Notes: a model not told the origin generated them from the sequence alone. Shown: positions 40,222-49,775, counted from the stretch's first letter. The stretch: 64,000 nt of DNA from Erythrobacter sp. HL-111 (GCF_900105095.1 NZ_LT629743.1:930001-994000), one strand, 5' to 3'. Numbers and translations are program-made.

Positions 40222-41250
40222 TCACGGCAGGATGGCGAGCCCGTCCCCGCCCTCGCCCGCCGACAGCCGGCGCAGGACGGTGCCGCTGGCGTAATCGACC
40301 TCGGCGATGGTGTCGCTGGCGGTTTCGGCGACGTAGATGCGCTCCCCGTCGTCGGACCACAGGATGGTGACCTGGAAGCGCTCCTGCGCCTCGTCCGGCC
40401 CGGAAACGCGGATCTTGCGGACGACTTCGGCCTGTTCGAGGTCGATCACCGAGAGCGAGCCGTCCATGAGGTCCGAAGTCACCGCGACATCGCCCTGCGG
40501 CCGGATCGCGATCCGCAGGGGAAAGCGCCCCGTCGCGACCGTTTCGCGCACCTTCATCGTCGCGGGGTCGAGCGCGAAGGCCTGATCGGAGCCGCGCGCC
40601 GAAACCCACAGGGTCCTGCCGTCGGGTGAAAGGGCGATGCCTTCGGGCTCTTCCCCGACCGCGACGGAAACCGGCGCCATGCGCGCCTTGAGCGCCACCC
40701 GCGTCACCGTGCGCGAGCCGAGATCGGTGGTCCAGGCGACCGTCGCATCGGGTGCGACGGCGAGCATGTGGCTGCCTTCCTTGCCCGTGGAATATTCGAA
40801 GGTCTCCGGCCTTTCGCCAAGCGGATCGCGGATCCACACGATCGAGCGGCGCCCTTCGGCGGTGGCGTAGAGATCGCCGTTCGCGTGCCACACGATCCCG
40901 TGCGGCCGGGCGTTTTCGCCGAGGTCGATGCCGGTGACGCGCTCCAGCGTGTCGGTGCGGAAGATGTCGATGCTCGTCCCGCCATAGCAGGCGAGCGCGA
41001 CGTGGCGGCCATCGGGCGAGGTGGCAAGTTCGTGCGGATTGGTGCAGCTCGGCTTCCTCAGCACCTCCTCGCCGCTGGCCAGATCGACCTTGGAGAGGGT
41101 GTTGCCGCGCTTGGCGGCGACGAACAGGCTCGCTGCGGGATCATTGGCGAGGGCGGGTTCGCCCGCATCCCGCGCAACCGGCGCGCATCCGGCCGCGAGC
41201 AGCACGGCGCCGGACGTCGCCGCCAGCCAGCATACGGGAAAAACCTTCAT
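40222..41250 (-). CDS. YVTN-type beta-propeller lipoprotein
   Basis: A 342-residue protein with a lipoprotein signal: hydrophobic GAVLLAAGCAP with Cys as the lipidation site near residue 22. The rest is a seven-bladed-propeller-like repeat pattern: HELATSPDGRHVALACYGG, PHGIVWHANGDLYATAEG, EGIALSPDGRTLWVSARGSD, LRIAIRPQGDVAVTSDLMDGSL, VTILWSDDGERIYVAETASD. Propellers of this kind bind partners or substrates in the periplasm or at the membrane. No catalytic residues are identifiable. I start at ATG 41250; the frame continues to 41523 without gene-like character. Confidence 0.8.
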   Translation of the reverse strand: MKVFPVCWLAATSGAVLLAAGCAPVARDAGEPALANDPAASLFVAAKRGNTLSKVDLASGEEVLRKPSCTNPHELATSPDGRHVALACYGGTSIDIFRTDTLERVTGIDLGENARPHGIVWHANGDLYATAEGRRSIVWIRDPLGERPETFEYSTGKEGSHMLAVAPDATVAWTTDLGSRTVTRVALKARMAPVSVAVGEEPEGIALSPDGRTLWVSARGSDQAFALDPATMKVRETVATGRFPLRIAIRPQGDVAVTSDLMDGSLSVIDLEQAEVVRKIRVSGPDEAQERFQVTILWSDDGERIYVAETASDTIAEVDYASGTVLRRLSAGEGGDGLAILP

Positions 41251-41532
41251 CCCGCGAAGCATAGAGCCTCGCGCCGCTCGGTCAAACCGGACTTCGCCCG
41301 CGCGGGCGGCCCTATCGCTATTGCTGGCGCTTCGCATTTTTCTGGATTCGGTCGAAGAAACGAGATAACATTCATAACACGCGAGGGAGAGAGGATTACC
41401 GGTCCTTGCGACGATCGGTAAGCTCGCCGGCCATAGCCCCCGTGAGGCCCGTGAGCGTGGGCCCCCGCCGATCCGTCTGCGGCGGGGGCCCCATACCTCG
41501 CTATGACGCGCCATGACCCGCAAGGCCGCGCC
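41251..41532. other. Intergenic stretch with one strong hairpin
   Basis: Upstream of the propeller lipoprotein and downstream of the hydrolase gene (both minus strand). An AT-richer piece near 41330-41395 may hold the lipoprotein promoter. No gene is supported. The hairpin at 41459-41491 is listed separately. Confidence 0.5.
41459..41491 (-). terminator. GC-rich hairpin after the alpha/beta hydrolase gene
   Basis: GGGCCCCCGCC (41459-41469) pairs perfectly with GGCGGGGGCCC (41481-41491), 42 bases past the stop of the minus-strand hydrolase. No T-run follows on either strand, so it may be a weak terminator or an mRNA 3' stabiliser. Confidence 0.5.
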
Positions 41533-42306
41533 CTAACCCTTCGGCTCCGCCAGGAAACGCACGATCGCCGCGCCCAGTTCGGGCCTGGTCGCACTGTCGA
41601 GATGGGCGCCGGGCACTTCTTCGTAGACGGCATCGGGCAGGAGCTGGGCGAGATGGCTCGCCGAGCCGTTGTCGCGGTCATCCACCCCGCACAGCACGAG
41701 CACCGGGCAGGCGACCGCGTCGAGCGCCTCGAGCGAAAGATCGCCCGTCGCATCGAGCAGCAGCCGCGCCGCCGCGCGGTCCACCCCCTGCGATTTCAGG
41801 AACTGGCGCGACTGCCAGGCCGGATCGCCGCGCTCCATCGTGTCGAATTCGTCGATCACCCGCTTGAAGAAGGCCGCGCGCTGCTGCCAGCCGGTCAGCC
41901 CCGTGACGCCCATGCCGGCAACGACCATGCGCCGCGGCGAGAGCACACCCCGCGCCGCGGCATGGAGCGCGGTGCGCGCTCCGAGCGAGAAGCCGACGAG
42001 GTCGAACCTGCCCTCCTCCAGCCCGAGATGCTCCGCCAGCGCGGCGACGTCGCGCACCAGCACGCCCTCGGGATAGCTCGCGGCATCCTGCGGCGCCTCG
42101 CTCTCTCCGTGGACGCGGAAATCGGGCATGATCGCCTCGAACCCCGCTTCGGCGAGCCGCGCGGCATGGCCCCACTTGATCCAGTTCATGTGCGCGCTCG
42201 AGAACAGGCCGTGGAGCAGGATCACCGGTCGCCCCTCGCCCAGCCGGTGCACGGCAAGGCGCGTGCCGTCGAAAGACGCGAAACGCGTGGTCGCGGGGTC
42301 GGTCAA
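41533..42306 (-). CDS. Alpha/beta hydrolase
   Basis: A 257-residue alpha/beta-hydrolase. HG oxyanion region VILLHGLFSSAHMNW, a strand MPDFRVHGESEAP, nucleophile elbow G-F-S-L-G-A, Asp in LCGVDDRDNGS and His in PGAHLDSATRPELG complete a Ser-Asp-His triad. No signal peptide; cytoplasmic. A TTG at 42306 with GAGGA upstream is the best start; upstream the frame has no typical sequence. It is the last gene of a minus-strand run asd - lipoprotein - hydrolase. Substrate unknown. Confidence 0.83.
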   Translation of the reverse strand: MTDPATTRFASFDGTRLAVHRLGEGRPVILLHGLFSSAHMNWIKWGHAARLAEAGFEAIMPDFRVHGESEAPQDAASYPEGVLVRDVAALAEHLGLEEGRFDLVGFSLGARTALHAAARGVLSPRRMVVAGMGVTGLTGWQQRAAFFKRVIDEFDTMERGDPAWQSRQFLKSQGVDRAAARLLLDATGDLSLEALDAVACPVLVLCGVDDRDNGSASHLAQLLPDAVYEEVPGAHLDSATRPELGAAIVRFLAEPKG

Positions 42307-42400
42307 ACCCTGTCCTCTCGCACGGCAGGCCGCCGCTGTTCCATCCGGAACCCGGCCGGGACGGACCGCTCCTCCCCGAAAGACGGCTTGCCCGCGCGGA

Positions 42401-42979
42401 TCACGCTGCGGCCTCCTCGCCGCGGAGGAAGCATTGCGTGCCGGCAAAAAGCGTCGCGACCTCGTCCGCCTCGATGAAGCCGCCGACCTCGCCGAAACGG
42501 AATTCCTCGCCCAGCGTGCTGTCCTCGATCCGTTCGTAGCCCTCGCGCTGCTCGACCTCGGCGCGCGACTGGCCGAGACGGACATCGCCGGCGACCGTCA
42601 CGTCCTCGTTCAGCGGCGCGTCGCCCTCGTAGGGCAGGTGCCAGTTCCAGCCGACCAGCGCGCCGTCGGCGAAATGCACGGTCAGGCCGCCCTCGTAATC
42701 GACGAAATCGACCGGCCCCGCATCGCATTGCCGGTTGGTCGCGCTGCGCGCCGGTTCGCCCAGCAGGCGGGTGAGCGCGCTTTCGACCTCGCTGCGACCG
42801 GCGTTGAACAGGAAGGCCTCGTCCCCGACCGCCAGCCCCTCGGCGTTGAGGCGCACGGTGTCGGCGGCGACCTCTTCGGCGGGCGCGGCGTCCTGCGGCG
42901 CTTCCTCCTCGGGTTCGCTCCCGCAGGCGGCGAGCGCGAGGAAAGCGGCGGCGGCGGCGGTGGTCGCGAGGTGGCGCAT
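42401..42979 (-). CDS. Lipoprotein of unknown function, downstream of asd
   Basis: A protein of about 192 residues. MRHLATTAAAAAFLALAACGSEPEEE is a signal peptide with lipobox L-A-A-C, followed by an acidic linker (EPEEEAPQDAAPAEE) and a folded part (FNAGRSEVESALTRLLGEPARS, VDFVDYEGGLTVHFADGALVGWNWHLP, DVRLGQSRAEVEQREG). An ATG at 42988 overlapping the asd stop (ATGA) is an alternative start. The family is unknown to me; similar acidic lipoproteins recur in sphingomonads. Confidence 0.7.
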   Translation of the reverse strand: MRHLATTAAAAAFLALAACGSEPEEEAPQDAAPAEEVAADTVRLNAEGLAVGDEAFLFNAGRSEVESALTRLLGEPARSATNRQCDAGPVDFVDYEGGLTVHFADGALVGWNWHLPYEGDAPLNEDVTVAGDVRLGQSRAEVEQREGYERIEDSTLGEEFRFGEVGGFIEADEVATLFAGTQCFLRGEEAAA

Positions 42980-42984
42980 GGTTG

Positions 42985-44010
42985 TCATCCCTTCTTCAGG
43001 TGGCGGCGGCCCAGCAGTTCGGCGATCTGGACGGCGTTGAGCGCGGCGCCTTTGCGCAGGTTGTCCGAAACGCACCACAGGGTGATGCCGTTCTCGACCG
43101 TGGGATCTTCGCGCACGCGGGAGACGTAGGTCGCGCTGTCGCCGGCGCATTCGACCGGCGTCACGTAGCCTTCGTCCTCACGCTTGTCGACGAGCATGAT
43201 GCCCGGCGCCTCGCGCAGGATGTCCTGCGCCTGCTGCGCGCTGATTTCCTTCTCGAACTCGATGTTCACCGCTTCGGAATGGCCGACGAAGACCGGCACG
43301 CGCACGCAGGTCGCGTTCAGCTTGATCTTGGGATCGAGGATCTTCTTCGTCTCGACCACCATCTTCCATTCCTCCTTGGTCGATCCGTCCTCGAGGAAGA
43401 CGTCGATGTGGGGAATGACGTTGAAGGCGATCTGCTTGGTGAACTTGGCCGGTTCCACCGGGTCGCCGACGAAGATCGCGCGCGACTGTTCGAACAGCTC
43501 GTCCATCCCCGCCTTCCCCGCGCCCGAGACCGATTGGTAGGTGGACACCACGACGCGCCTGATCGTGGCGGCATCGTGCAGCGGCTTGAGCGCCACCACG
43601 AGCTGCGCGGTCGAACAATTGGGGTTCGCGATGATGTTGCGTTTCCTGTAATCGTCGATCGCGTCCGGGTTCACCTCGGGCACGATCAGCGGCACGTCCG
43701 GGTCCATCCGGTAGAGCGAGGAATTGTCGATCACCACGCAGCCCGCCGCCGCCGCCTTGGGCGCATATTCCTTCGCCGGGCCGCTACCGGCCGCGAACAG
43801 CGCGATGTCCCAGCCGGCAAAGTCGAAATGCTCGATGTTCCTGCATTTGAGCATCTTGCCGGTGTCGCCGTATTCGACCTCGGTCCCGGTCGAACGGCCG
43901 GAGGCGATGGCGGCCACCTCGTCCACGGGAAACTCGCGCTCGGCGAGGATCTGCATCATTTCGCGCCCGACATTGCCGGTCGCCCCGACGATGGCCACCC
44001 GATAGCCCAA
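42985..44010 (-). CDS. asd: Aspartate-semialdehyde dehydrogenase
   Basis: A 341-residue NADPH enzyme that reduces beta-aspartyl phosphate to aspartate semialdehyde, at the branch to lysine/DAP, threonine and methionine. GYRVAIVGATGNVGREMMQIL (nucleotide fold), IDNSSLYRMDPDVPLIVPEVN, the active-site Cys in IANPNCSTAQLVVAL, STYQSVSGAGKAGMDEL and the substrate-binding VPVFVGHSEAVNIEF with His are diagnostic. The start must be TTG 44010 (AAGGAG 8 bases upstream); the nearby ATG is in another frame. Length matches. Confidence 0.96.
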   Translation of the reverse strand: MGYRVAIVGATGNVGREMMQILAEREFPVDEVAAIASGRSTGTEVEYGDTGKMLKCRNIEHFDFAGWDIALFAAGSGPAKEYAPKAAAAGCVVIDNSSLYRMDPDVPLIVPEVNPDAIDDYRKRNIIANPNCSTAQLVVALKPLHDAATIRRVVVSTYQSVSGAGKAGMDELFEQSRAIFVGDPVEPAKFTKQIAFNVIPHIDVFLEDGSTKEEWKMVVETKKILDPKIKLNATCVRVPVFVGHSEAVNIEFEKEISAQQAQDILREAPGIMLVDKREDEGYVTPVECAGDSATYVSRVREDPTVENGITLWCVSDNLRKGAALNAVQIAELLGRRHLKKG

Positions 44011-44128
44011 TTCGCATACTCCTTCGTGTCTTGCCGCGTGCGCAATAGCGCCTCGCGCGGCGCGGACAACCATGTCCTGCGCGGCGCGGGGCATTCCGGG
44101 CGGATTATGGGATCGCGTTCGTTCCGCG

Positions 44129-46357
44129 TCACTCGGGCGGCGTCACCCCGTGGCTGTCGAGGAAGCGGAAGATCGTGTTCCACAGGTGCGGGCTGATGGT
44201 CTCTCCCGATACGCGGTGCGTGTAGCCGGGATATAGCATCATCTCGAACGGCACGTTGCCCTCCTGCAGCGCGGCGATGATTTCCGAGGAATTCTCGAAC
44301 ACCACGTTGTCGTCCGCCATGCCGTGGACGATGAGCAGCGGGTCGCTGATCCGGGTGGCCTGCGGGATCGCGCTCGCCGCCTCATAGGCTTCGGGGACCT
44401 CGCGGGGATCGCCCATGTAGCGTTCGGTATAATGGGTGTCGTAAAGCTCCCACTTGGTCACCGGCGCGCCCGAAACACCCGCCGCGTAGAGCCCGGGATC
44501 GGCCTCGAGCTGCTTCAATGTCATGTAGCCGCCATAAGACCAGCCGTAGAGCGCGATCCTGTCGCCATCGACGTAGGATTGCCGTTTCAGCCATTCGGCC
44601 CCCGCCTTCTGGTCGCGCACCTCGACCCCGCCCATGGCGCGGTAGATCGGCTGCTCGAAATCGACGCCGCGATTGGCCGAACCGCGATTGTCGAGCGCGA
44701 ACCAGATATAGCCCTTGTCGACGATCGCCTGGGCGAGCGCGCCGGTCCATCCCTTCGTCACCACCTGCGGGCCCGGCCCGGAATAATGGTAGTAGAACAC
44801 CGGGTACTTCTTCCCCGGCTCCATTTCGGGCTTCAGCATCATGTAGTGGAGCGGGGTACCGTCCTCGGCTTTGATCGTGCCGAATTCGGGCATGACGTGG
44901 CTCATGAGGTAAGGCGTATAGGGATGGTCCTCGCCCAGCGCGTTCTCCTCGATCCAGGCGAGGCGCTGCCCTTCGCGCCCGGCGAGATAGGACTGCGGCG
45001 GCTGGTCGGGCCTCGACCGGGTGACGAGCAGCGCGCGCCCCTTGCGGTCCATGCTGGCGGAATTGGTGTAGGAGGGATCGGTCAGGCGCTGCGGCGTGGC
45101 CGCGCGATCGAGCGCGGCGCGGTAGACCTGCCGGGTCAGCACGCCGTCGACGCGGGTGTAGAAGAAGCTGCCCTCCTCCTCGTTCACCCCGTCGAGGCTG
45201 GTCGCGGGGCTCTCGCCCTCGGTAAGCTGCGTCCATGCGTCGCCGTCGAAGCGGTAGAACTGGCCATAGCCCGACCGCTCGGACCACCACAGCAGGCTGC
45301 CGTCCTTGAGGAAGCGGTAATTGTCCGAAAGGTTGATCCAGTAATCGGGCCGCGCGGCCCGTTCGGTGAACCAGACTTCGGATTCGCCCGTGGCGGGATC
45401 GACGCGCAGCATGTCGAGCACCGTCTGCGCGCGGTTCTGGCGCTGCACGTAGATCGCGCTGCCGTCGGGCGCCCAGTCGACGCGGGCGACATAGATGTCG
45501 GTGTCGGGGCCGAGATCGACCTTCACCCGGTCAGAGCCATCGGGGTCCATCACGTAAAGCTCGACGATCGCATTGTCGCTGCCCGCGACCGGATAGCGCT
45601 GGTCGAAAACCCTGGTCCCGGTCGCCCCGATCGCGGCGCGGGTGACCACGCCGACAGGTTCCTCGTCGGTGCGCTGGACGACAAGACGGCTGTCGTCCGG
45701 GCTCCACCAGTACCCGGTGAGCCGGCCCATTTCCTCCTGTGCGACGAATTCGGCCTCGCCCCAGCGGATCGTCTCGCCTTCCTTCGGCGTGATCGGGCGC
45801 GCCTCCTCGCCGAACGGGCCGACCCACAATTGCCGGTCGCGCACGAAGGAGACGAAGCCGCCCTTGCCCGACAGCTTCGGATTGAGTTCGGTCCCCTCGG
45901 TGTCGGTCAGGCGCGTCACGCTGCCATCGAGGTTCGCGAAATAGAGATCGCCGTCCAGCGGCACGAGCACGCCCGACCCGTCGCTTGCCCACTGATAGGT
46001 GATGATGCCCTTGAGATTGCCGACGCGCGCGCGTTCGCGCTGCATCTTCTCGTCCTCGCTGAGCTCGCGCCCCGTGCCGAGCGCCTCGCTATCGACCAGC
46101 ATCCGCCATTCACGCGTCGCGATGTCGTAGCCCCACAGGTCGTAGCGCTCGAGATCGTCGGCGCGGTTCCTGAGCAGGGTGAGATATTTCCCGTCGGGCG
46201 ACAGTTTCGCCTGGCGCGGTGCCGGCCCGTCGAGCGAGGGCGAGGCGAAGACCCGCTCGAAGGTGAGTTCGGGCTCTGCGGTCATCGGCGTGTCGGCAAG
46301 AACGGGCTGGGACGACAGGATCGCAGCACCAGCGGCTGCAAGGATGGACAAGCGCAT
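44129..46357 (-). CDS. Dipeptidyl-peptidase IV-like S9 serine peptidase
   Basis: A 742-residue exported peptidase that removes N-terminal dipeptides. A signal peptide (LSILAAAGAAILSSQPVLAD) leads into a beta-propeller domain with WGEAEFVAQEEMGRLTGYWW, whose Glu-Glu pair binds the substrate N-terminus. The catalytic domain has GPGPQVVTKGW, ALDNRGSANRG, nucleophile G-W-S-Y-G-G-Y, Asp in VHGMADDNVVF and His in YPGYTHRVSG. Length and motif order fit the S9B family. It sits between rplS and asd, on the same strand, without overlaps. Periplasmic peptide utilisation is the likely role. Confidence 0.93.
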   Translation of the reverse strand: MRLSILAAAGAAILSSQPVLADTPMTAEPELTFERVFASPSLDGPAPRQAKLSPDGKYLTLLRNRADDLERYDLWGYDIATREWRMLVDSEALGTGRELSEDEKMQRERARVGNLKGIITYQWASDGSGVLVPLDGDLYFANLDGSVTRLTDTEGTELNPKLSGKGGFVSFVRDRQLWVGPFGEEARPITPKEGETIRWGEAEFVAQEEMGRLTGYWWSPDDSRLVVQRTDEEPVGVVTRAAIGATGTRVFDQRYPVAGSDNAIVELYVMDPDGSDRVKVDLGPDTDIYVARVDWAPDGSAIYVQRQNRAQTVLDMLRVDPATGESEVWFTERAARPDYWINLSDNYRFLKDGSLLWWSERSGYGQFYRFDGDAWTQLTEGESPATSLDGVNEEEGSFFYTRVDGVLTRQVYRAALDRAATPQRLTDPSYTNSASMDRKGRALLVTRSRPDQPPQSYLAGREGQRLAWIEENALGEDHPYTPYLMSHVMPEFGTIKAEDGTPLHYMMLKPEMEPGKKYPVFYYHYSGPGPQVVTKGWTGALAQAIVDKGYIWFALDNRGSANRGVDFEQPIYRAMGGVEVRDQKAGAEWLKRQSYVDGDRIALYGWSYGGYMTLKQLEADPGLYAAGVSGAPVTKWELYDTHYTERYMGDPREVPEAYEAASAIPQATRISDPLLIVHGMADDNVVFENSSEIIAALQEGNVPFEMMLYPGYTHRVSGETISPHLWNTIFRFLDSHGVTPPE

Positions 46358-46434
46358 TTCAAGGAAGGCCCCTTCGTATCGTCTGTGCTGGCAGCCGACA
46401 TGACGAAAGCGCGCGCCAATTGCAAAGGGGCAAA

Positions 46435-46466
46435 GGAAAAGGGCGGCCCTTCGCGGAGCCGCCCTT
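46435..46466 (-). terminator. Rho-independent terminator after rplS
   Basis: AAGGGCGGC (46439-46447) pairs with GCCGCCCTT (46458-46466). Read on the minus strand the stem is followed by TTTTCC, 27 bases past the rplS stop. Confidence 0.75.
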
Positions 46467-46492
46467 CCCTGATTTCGCGTTTCCGCGAGCGC

Positions 46493-46861
46493 TCACCCCT
46501 TCGGCGCGTTATCGCGGCGTTCGGCGATGCGCGCGCGCTTGCCGGTGCGGCCGCGCAGGTAATAGAGCTTCGCCCGGCGCACGACGCCGCGGCGGACCAC
46601 GGTGATGTCGTCGATGATCGGGGAATAGAGCGGGAAGACGCGTTCCACGCCCTCGCCGAAGCTGATCTTGCGCACCGTGAAGTTGGAGCCCATGCCGCGG
46701 TTCGAACGCGCGATCACCACGCCTTCGAAGTTCTGCACGCGTTCGCGGTTGCCTTCCTTGACCTTGACGCCGACACGCACGGTGTCGCCGGCCCGGAAGT
46801 CGGGAATCTGGCGTTCGACCTTGCCGATTTCCTCGGCTTCGATTTGCTGGATCAGGTTCAC
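46493..46861 (-). CDS. rplS: 50S ribosomal protein L19
   Basis: A 122-residue L19 at the 30S-50S interface. [78 protein letters not shown] and [17 protein letters not shown] are typical. The start is GTG 46861, overlapping the trmD stop (GTGA), with AAGGA upstream. Last gene of the trmD operon; a terminator follows. Confidence 0.97.
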   Translation of the reverse strand: MNLIQQIEAEEIGKVERQIPDFRAGDTVRVGVKVKEGNRERVQNFEGVVIARSNRGMGSNFTVRKISFGEGVERVFPLYSPIIDDITVVRRGVVRRAKLYYLRGRTGKRARIAERRDNAPKG

Positions 46862-47607
46862 TGGTCCGTATCCTTCTTTGTTCGCTGCGCGCCAGAGGCA
46901 GACCCGCCCGGAGCATCCCCGTGACGCTCCCATAGATCGGGCCTGCGTAACCGTGTCGTCTCGCGCGCCATGGCCTTGCGCCAGGCGGCGATCCTCGCAT
47001 GATCCCCCGATCGCAGCACTTCGGGGATCGTGCGCCCTTCCCACTCCTGAGGTCGGGTGTAGTGCGGGTATTCGAGCAGGCCATCCTCGAAGGATTCCTC
47101 CTCACCGCTCAAGGCCGCGCCCATTACGCCGGGAAGCAGCCGAATGCAAGCGTCGAGTATGGCGAGCGCGGCGGGTTCTCCGCCCGACAGGACGATGTCG
47201 GCGAGGCTGATTTCCTCGATCCCCGGGCGGGCCTCGAACAGGCGCTCGTCGAAGCCTTCGAACCGGCCGCACAGCAGGGTGACGCCGGGTCCGGCGGCAA
47301 GTTCCCGGATGCGCGCCTGCATGATCGGTTTGCCGCGCGGCGTCATGGCGAGGATCGGGGCCTCGGGCCGGAGGCTGGCGGCATGATCGACCGCGCGCGC
47401 CACCACGTCGCATCGCAGCACCATCCCCGCCCCGCCGCCCGCGGGCGTGTCGTCGACGGTGCGGTGCTTGTCCTGCGCGAAATCGCGGATCTGCACCGCC
47501 TCGCACGACCAGTCGCCGCGCTCCAGCGCGCGCCCCGCGAGGCTGAGGCCGAGCGGCCCGGGGAACATCTCGGGGTAGAGCGTCAGGATGGTGGCGGCGA
47601 AGGTCAT
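46858..47607 (-). CDS. trmD: tRNA (guanine-N1)-methyltransferase
   Basis: A 249-residue SPOUT methylase that makes m1G37 in tRNAs and so prevents frameshifting. [110 protein letters not shown] and [19 protein letters not shown] are family motifs, including the knotted AdoMet site. Start ATG 47607 overlaps the stop of the upstream membrane-protein gene (ATGA), and its own stop overlaps rplS. The C-terminus is slightly longer than E. coli's. Confidence 0.97.
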   Translation of the reverse strand: MTFAATILTLYPEMFPGPLGLSLAGRALERGDWSCEAVQIRDFAQDKHRTVDDTPAGGGAGMVLRCDVVARAVDHAASLRPEAPILAMTPRGKPIMQARIRELAAGPGVTLLCGRFEGFDERLFEARPGIEEISLADIVLSGGEPAALAILDACIRLLPGVMGAALSGEEESFEDGLLEYPHYTRPQEWEGRTIPEVLRSGDHARIAAWRKAMARETTRLRRPDLWERHGDAPGGSASGAQRTKKDTDQ

Positions 47608-47933
47608 TCGGTTTCGGGCAGATCGGGCGCGGGCCGCCGCTTCGCATCCTCGCGCCGCAGCCAGTCGACATAGCTCACCAGCGCCACGCCGATCGTGCTG
47701 CCCCATACGGCGAGCGCGACGAGCGCGAAGATGAGCGCGCCGACCACCCCGCCGTCGCGGGTCGCGGCCATGAACAGCGCGAGCGGCACCGCGCCCAGCG
47801 CGCCGATGCCCATCATCCCGCCGAGGCCGGGCCGCTCCTTCGCGCGGGCGAGGATCAGGTGGGCCAGGATCGGGGTCAGGATCATCGGCGAGAGCACCAT
47901 CACCCACCACAGCCATTCGGGCGCTTCGAACAT
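47604..47933 (-). CDS. Small membrane protein coupled to trmD
   Basis: A 109-residue protein with three hydrophobic segments (about residues 8-27, 38-57, 65-90) and a basic C-terminus ([13 protein letters not shown]). It ends in a 4-base overlap with the trmD start. The family is unknown; it sits in the translation operon between the betaine methyltransferase pair and trmD. Confidence 0.7.
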   Translation of the reverse strand: MFEAPEWLWWVMVLSPMILTPILAHLILARAKERPGLGGMMGIGALGAVPLALFMAATRDGGVVGALIFALVALAVWGSTIGVALVSYVDWLRREDAKRRPAPDLPETE

Positions 47934-47959
47934 CGGCCTTCCCTCCCTCGGACAAGCAA

Positions 47960-47994
47960 CGGGCGGAGCGCGCCAATGATGGCCGCCCCGCCCG
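47960..47994 (-). terminator. Possible terminator after the betaine methyltransferase pair
   Basis: CGGGCGG (47960-47966) pairs with CCGCCCG (47988-47994). On the minus strand it is followed by TTGCTT, 36 bases past the stop of the SDMT gene. Separates that pair from the downstream membrane-protein/trmD unit, but imperfectly. Confidence 0.4.
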
Positions 47995-48029
47995 CTTCTT
48001 AGCCGTGGAAGAGCGCTCTCGCCAGTCCG

Positions 48030-48869
48030 TCAGGCCTTGCGAAAGAGCATGATGCCCCAGGTCAGCCGCCCCTCGTCCGCGCCGCGCACCCAGTGGCCGA
48101 GCCCCGTGATCATGCGGTCGACGAATGCGTCGCTCGCCGAAAGCTCGTCCCGGCGCGCGTCGAGTTCCTCGGCGACGCGGGCATAGTGGTTGCGCAGCTC
48201 GCCGGAACGGTCCTGCACCTCGATCTCCGCCAACCCGCGCGCCTTCAGCCCTTCGCGGTAGAAGGCGAAGCTCGCGAGGTTTTCGAGGTGGATGCGGTCG
48301 TATATCGGTTGCAGCGCGCCCGTGTCCGAAAGCCCGTCGGCCTGCATCGGGTCGGTGAAGACGAAGCGCCCGCCGCTCTTCAGCACCCGCGCCACTTCGT
48401 CCAGCACCGCGCCGCGATCGGGCGCGTGGAGGATCGCGTCCTGGCTCCACACCACGTCGAACCCGGCATCGCCGAAAGGCAGCGCGTCGAAGGAGCCGTC
48501 GACCACGTCGATCCGGTCGGACAGGCCCGCCTCGCCCGTCAGCTTGCGGTTGCGGGCGTTCTCCTCCTCGGCGATGTTGAGGCAGACCACGGATCGCGCG
48601 CCGTGCTTCGTCACCAGCCGGCGCGCCCCGCCGCCATAGCCCGAGCCGATGTCGAGCACCCTAGCATCCGACAGGTCGCCGAGCAGGCCGGCCATCGTGT
48701 CGACCGTTTTCGCGCTCGCCTCGCGGATGTCGCGCGTGTCGTCATATATGCCGACATGGATGTCCTCCCCGCCCCAGATGGTGGAGTAGAACTCGATCGC
48801 GTCGCTGCTGTCGTAATAGTCGCGCGCAACCGCGACGCCCGCGCTTTTCGCCTGCGCTTCAGCTGGCAT
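48030..48869 (-). CDS. Sarcosine/dimethylglycine N-methyltransferase
   Basis: A 279-residue AdoMet methyltransferase performing the last steps of glycine-to-betaine methylation (sarcosine to dimethylglycine to betaine). [28 protein letters not shown] is the SDMT hallmark; motif I is [15 protein letters not shown], then [40 protein letters not shown]. The start ATG 48869 overlaps the end of the upstream glycine methyltransferase gene by 11 bases, so the two are made together. Glycine betaine is an osmoprotectant, useful in a marine host. Confidence is helped by the neighbour; alternative small-molecule methylases are less likely. Confidence 0.85.
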   Translation of the reverse strand: MPAEAQAKSAGVAVARDYYDSSDAIEFYSTIWGGEDIHVGIYDDTRDIREASAKTVDTMAGLLGDLSDARVLDIGSGYGGGARRLVTKHGARSVVCLNIAEEENARNRKLTGEAGLSDRIDVVDGSFDALPFGDAGFDVVWSQDAILHAPDRGAVLDEVARVLKSGGRFVFTDPMQADGLSDTGALQPIYDRIHLENLASFAFYREGLKARGLAEIEVQDRSGELRNHYARVAEELDARRDELSASDAFVDRMITGLGHWVRGADEGRLTWGIMLFRKA

Positions 48870-49683
48870 ATTCTTTTTCCGCCACGTGGATGAAGAAATC
48901 GGGCGCGGAATCCTGGTGGTCTTCCTGGAAGTCGCCATAGGTGTGGATCTGCTGGAACCCGACATCATAGAGCAGCCCGCGGACATATTCCTTGCGAAGC
49001 GGGAACATGTTTAGGTAATAGTCGGACCCATCCGGGAAGGAATACTTGAACCGTGCGAGGGTGTCGTCGACATATTCCGGCTCGGCCGTGACCTGGTCGC
49101 CGCAGTAGTAATACTTGTGCTTCGTGCTGAATCCGCGGTCGAGGATCTGGTCGTAGTTCCTCTGGTCGAGGATCAGCACCCCGTCGTGCTTCAGCGCCGC
49201 GTAGAATTCGGCGAGCGCCCGGCGGCGGTCGTTCTCCTCGTGCAGGTGGGTGAAGCTGTTGCCCAGGCAGATGATCGCGTCGAACTTGCCGTGCACGTCC
49301 TTGTTGAGCCAGCGCCAGTCGGCGTGCACGGTCTTGAGCACGAAATCGTGAGCGGCCGCGTTCCGGAAAGCCATCGCCAGCATCTCCGCCGACCCGTCGA
49401 CCGAGAACACGTCGAACCCGGCCTTGAGCAACTGCACCGAATGGAACCCGGTGCCGGTGGCCACGTCGAGCACCGATCGCTTGCCGCGCGCACGCAGGAG
49501 GTCGATGAAGAACCTGCCCTCGCTTTTCGCGCGGGCTTCCCAGTCGATCAGCTCGTCCCACTTTTCGACGAAGCCGCGCACGTATTCGTTCCGGTACACG
49601 TCGGATTCGCGCACGGCATTCGGGTCGGCCCCGTAATCCTGATTGCGTTCGGGCGCGAAGGTGCTCGTGATGGTCCTGTCCAC
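48859..49683 (-). CDS. Glycine/sarcosine N-methyltransferase
   Basis: A protein of about 274 residues that methylates glycine to sarcosine and dimethylglycine with AdoMet, first in the glycine-to-betaine route. Typical parts are DYGADPNAVRESDVYRNEYVRGFVEKWDELIDW, motif I SVLDVATGTGFHSVQLLKAGFDVFSVDGSAEML, IICLGNSFTHLHEENDRRRALAEF, HDGVLILDQRNYDQILDRGF and KHKYYYCG. I start at GTG 49683; an upstream ATG at 49770 is poorer. Its end overlaps the SDMT start. A promoter and operator-like palindrome precede it, suggesting regulation of this pair apart from the ribosomal genes around it. Confidence 0.87.
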   Translation of the reverse strand: MDRTITSTFAPERNQDYGADPNAVRESDVYRNEYVRGFVEKWDELIDWEARAKSEGRFFIDLLRARGKRSVLDVATGTGFHSVQLLKAGFDVFSVDGSAEMLAMAFRNAAAHDFVLKTVHADWRWLNKDVHGKFDAIICLGNSFTHLHEENDRRRALAEFYAALKHDGVLILDQRNYDQILDRGFSTKHKYYYCGDQVTAEPEYVDDTLARFKYSFPDGSDYYLNMFPLRKEYVRGLLYDVGFQQIHTYGDFQEDHQDSAPDFFIHVAEKEYAS

Positions 49684-49756
49684 TATCCGTTCCCCGTCCT
49701 GTTCAAGTGTCGCGGCACGCGCGAGAAAAACCCCCGGGCGGAGGCTGACGCCGAAG

Positions 49757-49775
49757 CAAAAATGCAACATTTTTG
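49757..49775. promoter_or_regulatory. Palindrome at the start of the betaine transcript
   Basis: CAAAAATG (49757-49764), CAA, CATTTTTG (49768-49775): a perfect 8-base inverted repeat. It lies 9 bases beyond the candidate -10 on the minus strand, i.e. across the start of the transcript, where a repressor would block initiation. Role inferred. Confidence 0.5.
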
